From assembly GCA_902835305.1 (NCBI GenBank), contig CADFMD010000017.1:1-29208 (forward strand): DNA of 29,208 bases, read 5' to 3'. Shown piece after piece: positions 14,325 through 22,999 of this stretch. The notes beneath the pieces are model-generated. The model worked only from the letters and a program-made list of their open reading frames with translations, was not told where the DNA came from and made no database searches. The stretch is from Coriobacteriaceae bacterium. Lineage in GTDB: Bacteria; Actinomycetota; Coriobacteriia; Coriobacteriales; Coriobacteriaceae. Position 1 is the first letter of the stretch; each line of letters opens with the position of its first letter. The position numbers were made by a program, and so were the translations under genes.

Positions 14325-16121
14325 GTGTCTGAACAGGAGTATTGCAACAGTGCCGATACTTTTGGCGTACGGCTTGTCAACCATGTCGATGATGCAGTTT
14401 TGCCGGTCGGTGTGCATGATTTTGCCGATGCCATTGGTCGTTGCATACTGGTCGACAAGACCATGTTTATTGCCGATGTGTTGGACTGTGACGCGTCCGT
14501 TGTGGTGTGCTGTCGACCCGAGGGTTTTGGCAAGAGCATGAACTTGTCGATGCTCAGGGCTTTTCTGGAGCGTCCGGCGGTCGGTCGCGCCGGTCGGATC
14601 TCGTTTGCCGATGCTCAGATTTGGGATGCGGACGGTGGGCGCTATCGGGATGAGTATGCTTGCTATCCGGTGATATCGCTGGACTTTTCTGGCGCTGCGA
14701 GGCGTGGCCCCGCTGTTGCCGGCGTCGTGCGCGATGCCCTTTCGGGCGAGTGCGCTCGCTTGTTGGCTCTCTTGGAGGCTCCGGATTTAGCTCGAGATAA
14801 GGTGCGTCACATCGAACGTGTCGCGCGTGGCGTGGCGAGCGCGGACGAGGTTGACTCGGTGCTCGGTGTGCTTATAGAGCTGCTGGAGATTGCCTGCGAT
14901 GAGCAGGTTGTATTGCTCGTTGATGAGTACGATGCGGCGTGGTCTCGCCATGCGAGCGCGAGGGACGCTTCCGACGCCGATCCGGCAGAACTACTTGACC
15001 GTGTGCTGTTTGACGCCATTGCTGCCGCGGGCCATTCGCTACGCTTTGCTTGTCTGATGGGGGAGTGTCCCGGTCCTGCCGAAGCGGCGCTTTCTTCGCG
15101 CGGCTGCTCGTATTGTCTGACGACGCCGCTGTCGGCGTGGTGTGACCGTTGGTTCGGTTTTTCGGATGCCGAGGTCGAGGCTCTTTTGAATCATGCTGGG
15201 CGCGAGGAATACCTGAATGATGCGCGTGAATGGCTCGAGGGGTATCGGTTTGGCAGGGCCTATTGCTCGAGTCCAGAGCGTGTGATCGGTTTTCTGGGCC
15301 GAGGCTGCACGGCGCCTGTGCGTGCCGATCTGTATGGATATGCCGATTGCCTGAGTAGGGTAGTTGCCGGGTGGAATCTCGACCGCCTTTCGGTCTCATT
15401 TGATTTGCTCGAGGCCCATGGGTGCGCTGAGGCCCCGCTTTGTTTGGGCACTGCAGAGCCAGATGTCTCGCCTGACGATGGCATGTGGACAGCGCTGTAT
15501 CTGTCCGGTTTTCTCACGACGGATATGACTGAGGAGCCAGAGCATGGCGATCGCTTCCGTGCTTTGCGATTGCCCAATAACGAGCTTCGCCAGGCCTTGC
15601 GTCTAGTGATTATTGAGTGGTTTGAGTGCGCTGCAGAAGACATTCGAGACGTCGATGCGTTTCGCGACGGGCTGTGCCATGGGAACGAGGATACCGTGAG
15701 GCGGGCGCTAAGCCGCATCTTGGGAGATGCGGGAATCGGTGCGACCGACCCAGATACACCGCTGCCATATCACCTGCTCTTGCAAGGACTCTGCTTTGGA
15801 TTGCCGGGCTATGCCAATCCTGCTTCGAGGCGAAAGTGTGGCGCGGATCGCTGGGACATCCAGGTTTTTCCTACGGGCGCCGCGTTCGACATAGCCGATA
15901 CGATCGGTATGCTCGATGAACGTCCGCTGATAACGATCAACATGATGTACGACCCTGGCGTCGATGCCCTGGGCCTGGAACTGTTGGCGGTTCAGGCGCT
16001 GCTCGACATAGAGCGCGACGGCATCGATGATATCCGCGTGCCGCGCCCCGCCGTCGGGCGCATGCGTTGGGGCTTTGGCTTTGACGGTCAGCGTGTGTCC
16101 GTGGTGTGCCAACGACTGTAG
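14325..16121 (+). CDS. AAA-ATPase-like protein of unknown function
   Basis: The 598-aa protein resembles the large bacterial AAA-ATPase-like family with a C-terminal PD-(D/E)XK-type region, which is common in gut and symbiotic bacteria and has no settled role. The family start is seen as FADAIGRCILVDKTMFIADVL (33-53), then a Walker A variant CRPEGFGKS (63-71) where most members have RPRRFGKS, and Walker B VVLLVDEYDA (about 195-204). The C-terminal stretch CGADRWDIQVFPTG sits where a nuclease core GRxD is usual, but the following E-x-K strand is not recognisable, so nuclease activity is doubtful. The start is GTG at 14325 after AGGGAG. It lies alone between the cell-wall protein and a convergent glycosyltransferase. 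Confidence 0.78.
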   Translation: MSEQEYCNSADTFGVRLVNHVDDAVLPVGVHDFADAIGRCILVDKTMFIADVLDCDASVVVCCRPEGFGKSMNLSMLRAFLERPAVGRAGRISFADAQIWDADGGRYRDEYACYPVISLDFSGAARRGPAVAGVVRDALSGECARLLALLEAPDLARDKVRHIERVARGVASADEVDSVLGVLIELLEIACDEQVVLLVDEYDAAWSRHASARDASDADPAELLDRVLFDAIAAAGHSLRFACLMGECPGPAEAALSSRGCSYCLTTPLSAWCDRWFGFSDAEVEALLNHAGREEYLNDAREWLEGYRFGRAYCSSPERVIGFLGRGCTAPVRADLYGYADCLSRVVAGWNLDRLSVSFDLLEAHGCAEAPLCLGTAEPDVSPDDGMWTALYLSGFLTTDMTEEPEHGDRFRALRLPNNELRQALRLVIIEWFECAAEDIRDVDAFRDGLCHGNEDTVRRALSRILGDAGIGATDPDTPLPYHLLLQGLCFGLPGYANPASRRKCGADRWDIQVFPTGAAFDIADTIGMLDERPLITINMMYDPGVDALGLELLAVQALLDIERDGIDDIRVPRPAVGRMRWGFGFDGQRVSVVCQRL

Positions 16122-16125
16122 CGGC

Positions 16126-16141
16126 GGGCGAAAGCCCTTTA
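16126..16141. terminator. Small hairpin between convergent genes
   Basis: GGGC-GAAA-GCCC (16126-16137) is followed by TTT. It fills the 17 nt between the ATPase stop and the converging glycosyltransferase stop. The stem is short, so terminator strength is doubtful. Confidence 0.35.
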
Positions 16142-17161
16142 CTGCTCCGCGTCCATCAGGGGCGGCATGGGCTTCCAGTTGGGGTCCTTGACGATCTTGC
16201 GGGCGTCCTTCATGCCACGGCGCAGCGCCGGAATACCGGTCTTAAAGCACTTGTCAACGGCGGCCAGGCGAATGAATTCCTTGCAGAAGGTCGCGGCGTT
16301 GCCCAGACGGAACAGCACAGGGTGGTAGTCGCCGTAGATCTGCATGTAGCGGGCCAGATAACCGCGGTTGCGCATGATGTAGTAGCGGTTGGTGTCGCTC
16401 GTAGAGTTGAGCTGGCGCTTGCCGGCGATGTCCCAGTTAGAGACGGCGCGGGCGCGCTTGAGCACCACGTCGGCAACAACGGCGGCGGGGAAGTGCTGGC
16501 TGGCCACGTAGCCGTAGCAGGCGTCGTCACCGTAGATAAAGAAGCGCGCGTCGGGCAGGCCAATCTTGTCGACCACGCGGCGCGAGAACATGCCACCCTC
16601 AAAGCACAGCTGGTTCATGGCGCGGTAGCCCTCGGGGCCCAAGTCCCACTTGGCGACAGGGTTGGGAATGCCGAGCGAAAGGATGAGTTGGTATTGCCAA
16701 AAGAAGGCGCCGCCATCGAAGTCCAGGCGCGAACCCTGGATAACATCGTAGCGGTCGGTCCACTTGGCCAGGCGCTCGATGCCTTCGGGGATGACGAGCA
16801 CGTCGTCGTCCATCACCCAGAACCACTGGGCCCCCAGATCGTATGCGCATTTAGTGCCAGCGGAGAAGCCGCCCGCACCGCCGCCGTTTTCGAGCTGCGG
16901 GGCGTAGATGACACGGTCGGTGCCGCCCTGCGCGTCGGGCTGCACGGTGTCGATGCCCCACAGGTTGGCCAGGCGCTCGTTGAATGCAGTGCACATGGCC
17001 TCGGTCTCGCGCGAATTCTCGTTATCGACAATCACGATGCGCCAGGGCGTTGCCGTGAGCTCGGTCATGGAGTCGAACAAGTTGGCCAGGAGTTCCTGGC
17101 GCTTGTACGTAACGACGACGATGGCGAGCTTATCGATGGGAGCGGGAAGGGTTGAAGGCAT
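16139..17161 (-). CDS. Glycosyltransferase family 2 (GlfT2/rhamnosyltransferase-like)
   Basis: The 340-aa GT-A enzyme starts with KLAIVVVTYKRQELLANLFD and has VIVDNENS as nucleotide-binding strand, ENGGGAGGFSAG (91-102) and the metal-binding WVMDDDVLV (D118-D120). The N-x-GG-x-GG segment followed by DDD is typical of galactofuranosyl/rhamnosyl transferases of the GlfT2 type. A later FFIYGDDACYGYVA fits the acceptor/catalytic region. There is no signal peptide; the enzyme is cytosolic or membrane-associated. The ATG at 17161 is selected because the fold begins 11 residues later; AAAGGA lies about 11 nt upstream, a little far. A longer frame upstream adds 45 residues unlike the family. Donor sugar is unknown. 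Confidence 0.87.
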   Translation of the reverse strand: MPSTLPAPIDKLAIVVVTYKRQELLANLFDSMTELTATPWRIVIVDNENSRETEAMCTAFNERLANLWGIDTVQPDAQGGTDRVIYAPQLENGGGAGGFSAGTKCAYDLGAQWFWVMDDDVLVIPEGIERLAKWTDRYDVIQGSRLDFDGGAFFWQYQLILSLGIPNPVAKWDLGPEGYRAMNQLCFEGGMFSRRVVDKIGLPDARFFIYGDDACYGYVASQHFPAAVVADVVLKRARAVSNWDIAGKRQLNSTSDTNRYYIMRNRGYLARYMQIYGDYHPVLFRLGNAATFCKEFIRLAAVDKCFKTGIPALRRGMKDARKIVKDPNWKPMPPLMDAEQ

Positions 17162-17272
17162 GGGGCAATATATCCTTTCACGCGCGGCGGGCATGCGCTG
17201 CACGGAAGCTATCGAATACGTCCTTGGGACTGTCCTATTGTAAAGGCTCGGCGCACCTTGTCGGCAAGCTTT

Positions 17273-17294
17273 GAATAAAACGCAGGAACCTGCC
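17273..17294 (-). terminator. Weak candidate terminator of the acyltransferase gene
   Basis: On the minus strand GCAG-GTTC-CTGC (17293-17282) is followed by GTTTTATTC. The stem has only 4 bp, so confidence is low. Confidence 0.3.
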
Positions 17295-17331
17295 ACGGCT
17301 GCAGCGGCTTTAGCGTCTGACGGCAGCGTGT

Positions 17332-18462
17332 CTATTGCCGCTTGAGCTTGCGAGCGATAAGGCTTCTAGCTGCATCGATGATGAGGAGCGACAGAGCAAA
17401 GACGATGCTAATGACGGTACCCGTGATGATACATATAGCTGCCGGGCTGTTTTGGCTGACCAGTATGTTTGTGAGCAACGTATTGAAGACGGGACGCCAC
17501 AGGCTACTGGTGAGCGACTGCATCACATAGAAACCGAGCGTGGCGGTCGATAAGGTGACGATGACACCTGCAGTCCGCGGATTGCCTGAGGCACTGCGTC
17601 GGGTTGCCGCAAAGAGCAGGGAGGCGGCAGCGAGGGCAAACGAGATCAACGAGGTTGATTTGTAGGAGAGGACTGCCATCGCCGTGAGGTTGTCGGTGAA
17701 GGAGAGTGCTCCTTCCAGGATGGTGGCGAGCGCCAAAACCGCTGCGAGCGACCGCGTGCCTAAGGCGCCCGCCTTGTCCGAATCTATGGCGCCGGTTACG
17801 TCGCGGAGCAGTCCGCTAATCAAAAACGCGATAACGTACGTGACGGCGCTCATGAGTTTCTGGAGCCAAGAAAACTCGCCGGCGCTTGTCGTACTCATGG
17901 CGGCTAAATACCCGTTAACAGCAAATGCGAGGATGCCAACAGCGATGACCGTCGCCGTGTAGCTCTTCTGGGAGAGTCGACTCTTAGCCAGTCCAAACCA
18001 TGGCGCCATGAAGACCGTGGCGGCATAGACCCAGATAAACTCAAGGCCTAGCGTGTACCAGTAGTGCGTGCTGAGGGTAACATCGGGAATGGGGGAGACG
18101 ACCGTGGACCACGCGAGTGCCACGAGGCAATAAAACGCAGTGGGCATAACGACCTTGCCAAGGCGCTGCACCGTCCGTTGCATTTGCGATTTCCACGTTG
18201 CCCCACCGTCCCAAGCACGCGCGGCTGAGGCGATGAGAAAATAGCCCGAGATCATAAAGAAGACCTCGTTGGCCCAGCAGCCCAGCAGGTTAATAAAACC
18301 GAGCACGCCGGAATAGGAGAACATCGCAAGCGGCACATATTCCACGACGCCGACGCAGGTCGCTTGGAAGGTCCACTGAAACGTGTGGAATACCGCGATG
18401 CCGGCGACCGCGATCAAGCGCAGCGCTTCGATGGATATATTGCGTGCGGCTTTGGGCTGCAT
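17332..18462 (-). CDS. Membrane acyltransferase (acyltransferase-3 / OatA-WecH type)
   Basis: The 376-aa protein is almost entirely hydrophobic with about ten membrane segments. The family motif is at the N-terminus: EALRLIAVAGIAVFHTFQW, with R15 and the probable catalytic H26 in the first helix. ANEVFFMISGYFL is the usual second landmark. Such proteins move acetyl or other acyl groups from the cytoplasm onto surface glycans or peptidoglycan. The C-terminus is basic (ARSLIARKLKRQ), as expected for a cytosolic tail. Start choice: an ATG at 18501 lies only 2 nt after a TATAAT box, so it is probably within the first transcribed bases or before them; the ATG at 18462, with GAAAGGA 5 nt upstream, is preferred. 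Neighbouring glycosyltransferases suggest it decorates the same polysaccharide. Confidence 0.85.
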   Translation of the reverse strand: MQPKAARNISIEALRLIAVAGIAVFHTFQWTFQATCVGVVEYVPLAMFSYSGVLGFINLLGCWANEVFFMISGYFLIASAARAWDGGATWKSQMQRTVQRLGKVVMPTAFYCLVALAWSTVVSPIPDVTLSTHYWYTLGLEFIWVYAATVFMAPWFGLAKSRLSQKSYTATVIAVGILAFAVNGYLAAMSTTSAGEFSWLQKLMSAVTYVIAFLISGLLRDVTGAIDSDKAGALGTRSLAAVLALATILEGALSFTDNLTAMAVLSYKSTSLISFALAAASLLFAATRRSASGNPRTAGVIVTLSTATLGFYVMQSLTSSLWRPVFNTLLTNILVSQNSPAAICIITGTVISIVFALSLLIIDAARSLIARKLKRQ

Positions 18463-18503
18463 GACGTCCTTTCGTATCGGTTTTTCCTCTGCGGGCTCCA
18501 TAG

Positions 18504-18509
18504 ATTATA
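18504..18509 (-). promoter_or_regulatory. -10 box (TATAAT) for the acyltransferase gene
   Basis: A consensus TATAAT lies on the minus strand 41 nt before the chosen start codon. There is no good -35 at 17 nt (GTCAGC). It decides against the upstream ATG at 18501. Confidence 0.5.
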
Positions 18510-18575
18510 TAAACGCCCGCTGGCGCGCTGACCCTTTGATACCATGAAACGACAGGTATTTCCTAAGGAGCACAT

Positions 18576-19679
18576 TTGTCTACTAACGCCTCTGGCAGCC
18601 CTGTTCTGTCGCTGCTTATCCCCATTTACAATGTTCAGCGCTACCTGCGCGAGTGTCTCGATTCCGCCCTGGCGCAGACGCTCAAGGATATTGAGATCAT
18701 CTGCATTAACGACGGATCGACCGACAACTCGCCGGCGATTATCCGCGAGTATATGGAGCGCGATGGGCGCGTCAAGATGATCGACAAGGCCAACAGCGGC
18801 TACGGCGACTCGATGAACCACGGTCTGGAGATGGCGCGTGGCAAGTACGTGGGCATCTTGGAGTCCGATGACTTTATGGCGTCCGACGCACTCGAAAAGC
18901 TTGTCTCGGCCGCCGATAGCAATAATGCCGACTTTGCGAAGGCGAACTTTGATTTCTATTGGTCTAAGCCCGAGGAGCGCCGTTCGCTGCACGAGATGTT
19001 TAAACCTCGGGATTGCGGCAAGCCGGTGCACCCGAGCGATACGACGCAGTTCTTTAAGCAAAAGCCGTCGATTTGGTCGGCCGTGTACCGTCGCGTTTTT
19101 CTTGAGCGCAACGGCATTACGTTCCTGCCGACTCCGGGGGCATCCTTTCAGGACACGTCGTTCGCCTTTAAGGTGATCGCGTGCGCCGATAAGGCTGTTT
19201 ACCTGCATGATGCCGTGTTGTCGTATCGCCAGGACAACGAGAATTCCTCGGTCAATTCTTCGGCTAAGGTCTTTTGCGTCAATACCGAGTATGCCGAGAT
19301 TGAGCGTTGGATTCGAGAGGATTATGCCTGCGACCATGCAAGCGGCGATGTCGCGCGCATGCTCAAGTTCAACCAGCTCATTAAGTACGATTCGTATATG
19401 TGGAACTACGTGCGCCTGGCGCCTAAGTTCTATAAGGAGTTCCTGGTTCAGATGGCCAAGGAGTTCCAAGCGGCCTTGGACGCGGGGGAGTTTTCGCTTG
19501 ACGACCTCAAACCGTGGAAGCGCGCGAATCTCGCTGCCATCCTCAAAGATCCTGAGGGCTGGGTTGACGAGCATCCGAGTTTTGCGACGGATGGTGCCTT
19601 GGGGCGTGCTAAGTATTACGCCTCGGTTGGAGGCCCAGGCGTGGTCGCCGCCTTCCTCATCGAATCGCTGAGGGGGTAG
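18576..19679 (+). CDS. Glycosyltransferase family 2, paralogue 1
   Basis: The 367-aa GT2 enzyme has VLSLLIPIYNVQRYLRECLD at the N-terminus, ICINDGSTDNS (43-52) for nucleotide binding, GYGDSMNHGLEMARGKYVG and the metal-binding ESDDF (96-100). The C-terminal 200 residues carry KPSIWSAVYRR, LPTPGASFQDTSFAFK and YRQDNENSSVNS, shared with the gene at 20801. The start is TTG at 18576 with AAGGAG 5 nt upstream; no ATG fits in this frame. It heads a run of five plus-strand glycosyltransferase genes that end at 25486. Comparable enzymes transfer sugars onto cell-wall or capsular glycans; donor and acceptor cannot be read from the sequence. Confidence 0.9.
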   Translation: MSTNASGSPVLSLLIPIYNVQRYLRECLDSALAQTLKDIEIICINDGSTDNSPAIIREYMERDGRVKMIDKANSGYGDSMNHGLEMARGKYVGILESDDFMASDALEKLVSAADSNNADFAKANFDFYWSKPEERRSLHEMFKPRDCGKPVHPSDTTQFFKQKPSIWSAVYRRVFLERNGITFLPTPGASFQDTSFAFKVIACADKAVYLHDAVLSYRQDNENSSVNSSAKVFCVNTEYAEIERWIREDYACDHASGDVARMLKFNQLIKYDSYMWNYVRLAPKFYKEFLVQMAKEFQAALDAGEFSLDDLKPWKRANLAAILKDPEGWVDEHPSFATDGALGRAKYYASVGGPGVVAAFLIESLRG

Positions 19680-19685
19680 GTCGGC

Positions 19686-20726
19686 ATGGGAGAGGCCTCG
19701 TGTCCTAAAGCTACCATTGTCGTCCCCGTTTACAACTCTGCGCGCTCCATTCAGCGATGCCTCGATTCGCTGCTGGCCCAGTCCGAGCGCTCGATTCAGG
19801 TTGTGTGTGTCAACGACGGCTCGACTGATGATTCGTTGAACGTGTTGCGCCAGATCGCGCAGGCCGACGATCGCGTACTGGTGATTGACCAGGAAAACGC
19901 GGGTGTCTCGTGTGCTCGAAATGCCGGAATCGATGCCGCCGAGGGCGAGACCGTCTTTTTTGTGGATGCCGACGATTACATCGATGCCCAGACGGTCGAG
20001 CGCGTGCTGCATGCCATGGAGTCTGCAGATGCCGAGGCCGCCGTTTTTGGCGGCGTCTGTGAACCTGCCGATGCTGCCCCCAAACGCGTCCAGCAACTCA
20101 TGAGCCCCAAAGCCGGTACCTTCGGCGCCCGTGATCCCCAACTGCTGTTCCATTCGAATGCGCAGCCCTATGCCTGTCGTGCGGCTTTTTCGCGCGAGCT
20201 GCTCAATCGCGAAGGCATTCGCTTCGCCCCCGGTTTGGCTTTGGGCGAGGACGTCGTCTTCCAATTTGCGGCTTATGCGCTTGCCCGCAAGACCGTCGTC
20301 ATGCCGGACAAGTTCTACCACTACGTGATGGAGAACGAATCGGCGACGCACGAGTTCAACAGTGCCGAGGCTCGCGCCAAAAAGCTTGACTCCCACATGA
20401 GGATGCTCGAGGAGGTCTTGGAGGACTGGGCGGCCTACGGTCTTTTGGACCTGTGTCCCGGCGAGATGATCACCTGGTTCTTGGACCTTATCGTGTTTGA
20501 TTTGGCGCGCTTGGATGCTGATGGCTTCCATCGCGTGGCGGCTCGCGTCAACATGGACCTCACGACGTTTTTGGGAACGGAGTGGGCGGATATGCCTGCT
20601 AAGGGTGCCGTTCGTCGTGTTGCCCACAAGCTCGTTGCGGCGACCTCGGGCGTTTCAATGGCAGACGCCACGCAGTTCTATCTTTCGACTCGCGGTCTCA
20701 AAGCCTGCCTGGAGCGCTTTATCTAA
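19686..20726 (+). CDS. Glycosyltransferase family 2
   Basis: The 346-aa GT2 enzyme has KATIVVPVYNSARSIQRCLD, CVNDGSTDDS (41-50), ENAGVSCARNAGIDAAEGE and the DxD-type motif VDADDYID (93-100). LGEDVVFQFAAYALA is the usual catalytic GEDxxF segment. It differs from its two neighbours: it has the NAGxSxARNAGI motif, where they have NSGYGDSMNxGLEMA. The ATG lies 6 nt after the preceding stop, with GGGGGTAGG as ribosome site, so the two are co-transcribed. The C-terminus, STRGLKACLERFI, has no membrane helix. Substrate is unknown. Confidence 0.9.
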   Translation: MGEASCPKATIVVPVYNSARSIQRCLDSLLAQSERSIQVVCVNDGSTDDSLNVLRQIAQADDRVLVIDQENAGVSCARNAGIDAAEGETVFFVDADDYIDAQTVERVLHAMESADAEAAVFGGVCEPADAAPKRVQQLMSPKAGTFGARDPQLLFHSNAQPYACRAAFSRELLNREGIRFAPGLALGEDVVFQFAAYALARKTVVMPDKFYHYVMENESATHEFNSAEARAKKLDSHMRMLEEVLEDWAAYGLLDLCPGEMITWFLDLIVFDLARLDADGFHRVAARVNMDLTTFLGTEWADMPAKGAVRRVAHKLVAATSGVSMADATQFYLSTRGLKACLERFI

Positions 20727-20760
20727 TTCCAGGCGCTGCCGCCTGCCGTAACTCGGCTGC

Positions 20761-20766
20761 TAAAAT
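20761..20766 (+). promoter_or_regulatory. Candidate -10 (TAAAAT) before the third glycosyltransferase
   Basis: TAAAAT lies 35 nt before the TTG start at 20801, in the largest gap of the operon (74 nt). There is no clear -35. It might give a second transcript for the downstream genes. Confidence 0.25.
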
Positions 20767-20800
20767 AACCCTGTTACACGCTATCCAACAGGAGGTTCTC

Positions 20801-21919
20801 TTGCAGAACTCTGATACCCCTAAAGTTTCGCTGCTTGTTCCCATCTGCAATGTTGAGCGCTACCTGCGCGAGTGCCTCGATTCCGCCGTGGCGCAGACGC
20901 TCAAGGACATCGAGATCATCTGCATCAACGACGGCTCCACCGATAGCTCGCCAGATATTATTCGCGAGTACATGGAGCGCGATGCGCGCGTTAAGATGAT
21001 TGATAAAGCCAACAGCGGCTACGGCGACTCGATGAACCGCGGCCTGGAGATGGCGCGCGGTGAGTACGTGGGCATCCTTGAGTCCGACGACTTTATGTTT
21101 GAGGATTCGCTCCAAAAGCTGGTCGCCAAGGCCGATGCTGAGCATGCCGATGTGGTAAAGGGCGACTTTTACCTGTATTGGTCCACGCCCAGCGAGCGCC
21201 GTGAGCTGTTTGGGATTATCGACGAGCATATGACGGGCGCCGCGTATCGCCCCGTCGATCGCCCGGGCATCTTCTACCGCAAACCTTCCATTTGGTCGGC
21301 TATCTATCGACGCGAGTTCCTCAACGACAATCAGATTCGGTTCCTTCCCACGCCGGGCGCCTCGTATCAGGACGCAGGCTTTAACTTTAAGGTTTGGGCT
21401 TGCGCCGAGCGTGCCGCGTTTATTGCAGACCCCATTTTGTGCTATCGCCAGGATAACGAGAAGAGCTCCGTTAATTCGCCCAACAAGGTGTTTTGCGTGT
21501 GCGATGAATATGCCGAGATGCAACGTTTTTTGGACGAGCGTCCCGAGCTCAAGGCTCAGCTTCAGGGCATTTTAATGCGCATGAAGGTCGATACGTACCG
21601 TTGGAATGATGAGCGTCTGGTCGATGAGCTGCGTGAGCAGTTTTGGAAAAAGGCCTCGCCCGAGCTCAAGGCCGATTGGGATGCCGGTCGCTTTGACCTG
21701 TCGCTGTTTGATCCGCGTGGCGAGACCGACTTGCGCCTGATGGTCAAGTCGCCCCGCGCCTATATCGATTCGCGCTTTGACTTTAAGAAGCCGGGCAAGC
21801 TCAATACGTTTAAGCATTACTTTAAGATCGGCGGCCTGCCGCTGGTCTGGCGCGTGCTGACGTATCAGCGCGCCTACGGCGACAACCCGCACCCTGATGA
21901 CGTTCCGGCCGCACAGTAG
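20801..21919 (+). CDS. Glycosyltransferase family 2, paralogue 2
   Basis: The 372-aa GT2 enzyme is a close paralogue of the one at 18576, with near-identical N-terminal 100 residues: NVERYLRECLDSAVAQTLKD, IICINDGSTDSS, GYGDSMNRGLEMARGEYVG and ESDDF at 94-98. The shared C-terminal motifs are KPSIWSAIYRREFL, PTPGASYQDAGFNFK and YRQDNEKSSVNSPNKVFCV. The tail FKHYFKIGGLPLVWRVLTYQ is amphipathic and may touch the membrane. The start is TTG at 20801 with a perfect AGGAGG 5 nt upstream (20790-20795). Both paralogues using TTG with a strong ribosome site suggests the start was copied with the gene. Substrate is unknown. Confidence 0.9.
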   Translation: MQNSDTPKVSLLVPICNVERYLRECLDSAVAQTLKDIEIICINDGSTDSSPDIIREYMERDARVKMIDKANSGYGDSMNRGLEMARGEYVGILESDDFMFEDSLQKLVAKADAEHADVVKGDFYLYWSTPSERRELFGIIDEHMTGAAYRPVDRPGIFYRKPSIWSAIYRREFLNDNQIRFLPTPGASYQDAGFNFKVWACAERAAFIADPILCYRQDNEKSSVNSPNKVFCVCDEYAEMQRFLDERPELKAQLQGILMRMKVDTYRWNDERLVDELREQFWKKASPELKADWDAGRFDLSLFDPRGETDLRLMVKSPRAYIDSRFDFKKPGKLNTFKHYFKIGGLPLVWRVLTYQRAYGDNPHPDDVPAAQ

Positions 21920-21931
21920 GAGCGAGTGACT

Positions 21932-22999
21932 ATGGCTACCCCCAAGATTTCCGTTGTCGTTCCCATCTATAACGTGGAGGAGTGCCTGGCCTGGTGCCTG
22001 GACTCCCTGCTTGCGCAGGACATGCCCGATTGGGAAGGCGTGCTGGTCAACGATGGCTCGCCGGACGGTTCGCGCGATATTGCGGCTGCCTATTGCGAAA
22101 AGGACTCGCGCTTTGCGCTGGTCGATAAGGAGAACGGCGGCCTGTCGAGTGCGCGTAATGCAGGCATCGCCGCGTCCACGGCGCCTATCGTCGCGTTTTT
22201 GGATTCCGACGACCGGTTTACGCCCGATGCGTGCCGTGTGATCGTCGATGTCTTTGAGCGCGAGGATTGCGACGTGTTGACCTTTGGCGCGAATCCGTAT
22301 CCGCTCGAGGCAGGGTATCCGTGGCTTAACTATGTGCTGAGCCCGCGCGATGTGTCGTTTGAAGGCTATAGCTCTGACCTGCTGTTTAAGGAAGCATCTC
22401 GCCCCTTTGCATGGCGCACCGCCTGCAAGCGTGAGTTTTTGCTGGGTAACGGGATCGTGTTCGACGAAACCGTCAAGTATGGCGAGGACCAGGTCTTCGA
22501 TTTTGCCGTGTACGGTCGTTCGCGTAAGACCGCGCTTATCTCGAACAAGCTGTATGACTATCGTGTCGCGCGCAAGGGCTCGCTTATGGACACTATGCGC
22601 TATGACGACGAGACGCGACTGCTGGAGCACGTGAAGATTTACTCCGCGGTGATGGCTGACTGGCAGCGCGACGGTCTCGATGTACAGCATGCCGAGGACC
22701 TGGCGTACTTCCTCTGCGATCTGGTGCTGTACGATGCCCTCAGGTTGCTGGGTTCGGACTGCGGCAAGGTGTTTGCCGCCGTTGCCACGGCGCTTGCCGG
22801 TTCTGCCGTGGGCAGCGATGCTGCGCTCGCACAATGCGCTCCTTCTGTTGCCGCTATGGTGCGTGCGGCGCTTACCAGCAAGGCCCCCAATGCCCGTGAG
22901 TGCAAAAAGCTCATGTTCGATTACGACGTCTTGAGGTTTGGGCGTCTGGGTGCCTGCAAGCGCATGGCAGCGAACGCCCTGGGAAAGCGAGAAGTGTAG
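21932..22999 (+). CDS. Glycosyltransferase family 2
   Basis: The 355-aa GT2 enzyme has KISVVVPIYNVEECLAWCLD, VLVNDGSPDGSRDIA (37-51), KENGGLSSARNAGIA (66-80) and the metal site FLDSDDRFTPDA (D91-D94). KYGEDQVFDFAVYGRSRKT is the catalytic GEDxxF region. The ATG at 21932 is preferred over a GTG 6 nt upstream because AGGAG (21918-21922) is then 9 nt away and not 3. It ends one base before the start codon of the next gene (TAG directly followed by ATG), implying coupled translation. The set resembles EpsH/WcaA-type enzymes in fold; substrate is unknown. Confidence 0.9.
   Translation: MATPKISVVVPIYNVEECLAWCLDSLLAQDMPDWEGVLVNDGSPDGSRDIAAAYCEKDSRFALVDKENGGLSSARNAGIAASTAPIVAFLDSDDRFTPDACRVIVDVFEREDCDVLTFGANPYPLEAGYPWLNYVLSPRDVSFEGYSSDLLFKEASRPFAWRTACKREFLLGNGIVFDETVKYGEDQVFDFAVYGRSRKTALISNKLYDYRVARKGSLMDTMRYDDETRLLEHVKIYSAVMADWQRDGLDVQHAEDLAYFLCDLVLYDALRLLGSDCGKVFAAVATALAGSAVGSDAALAQCAPSVAAMVRAALTSKAPNARECKKLMFDYDVLRFGRLGACKRMAANALGKREV

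Noticed and set aside
18414..20627. 737-aa minus-strand frame opposite two glycosyltransferases
   Set aside because: The GT2 motifs and ribosome sites are on the plus strand; the reverse frame has no recognisable domain. The same holds for 21572-23803.
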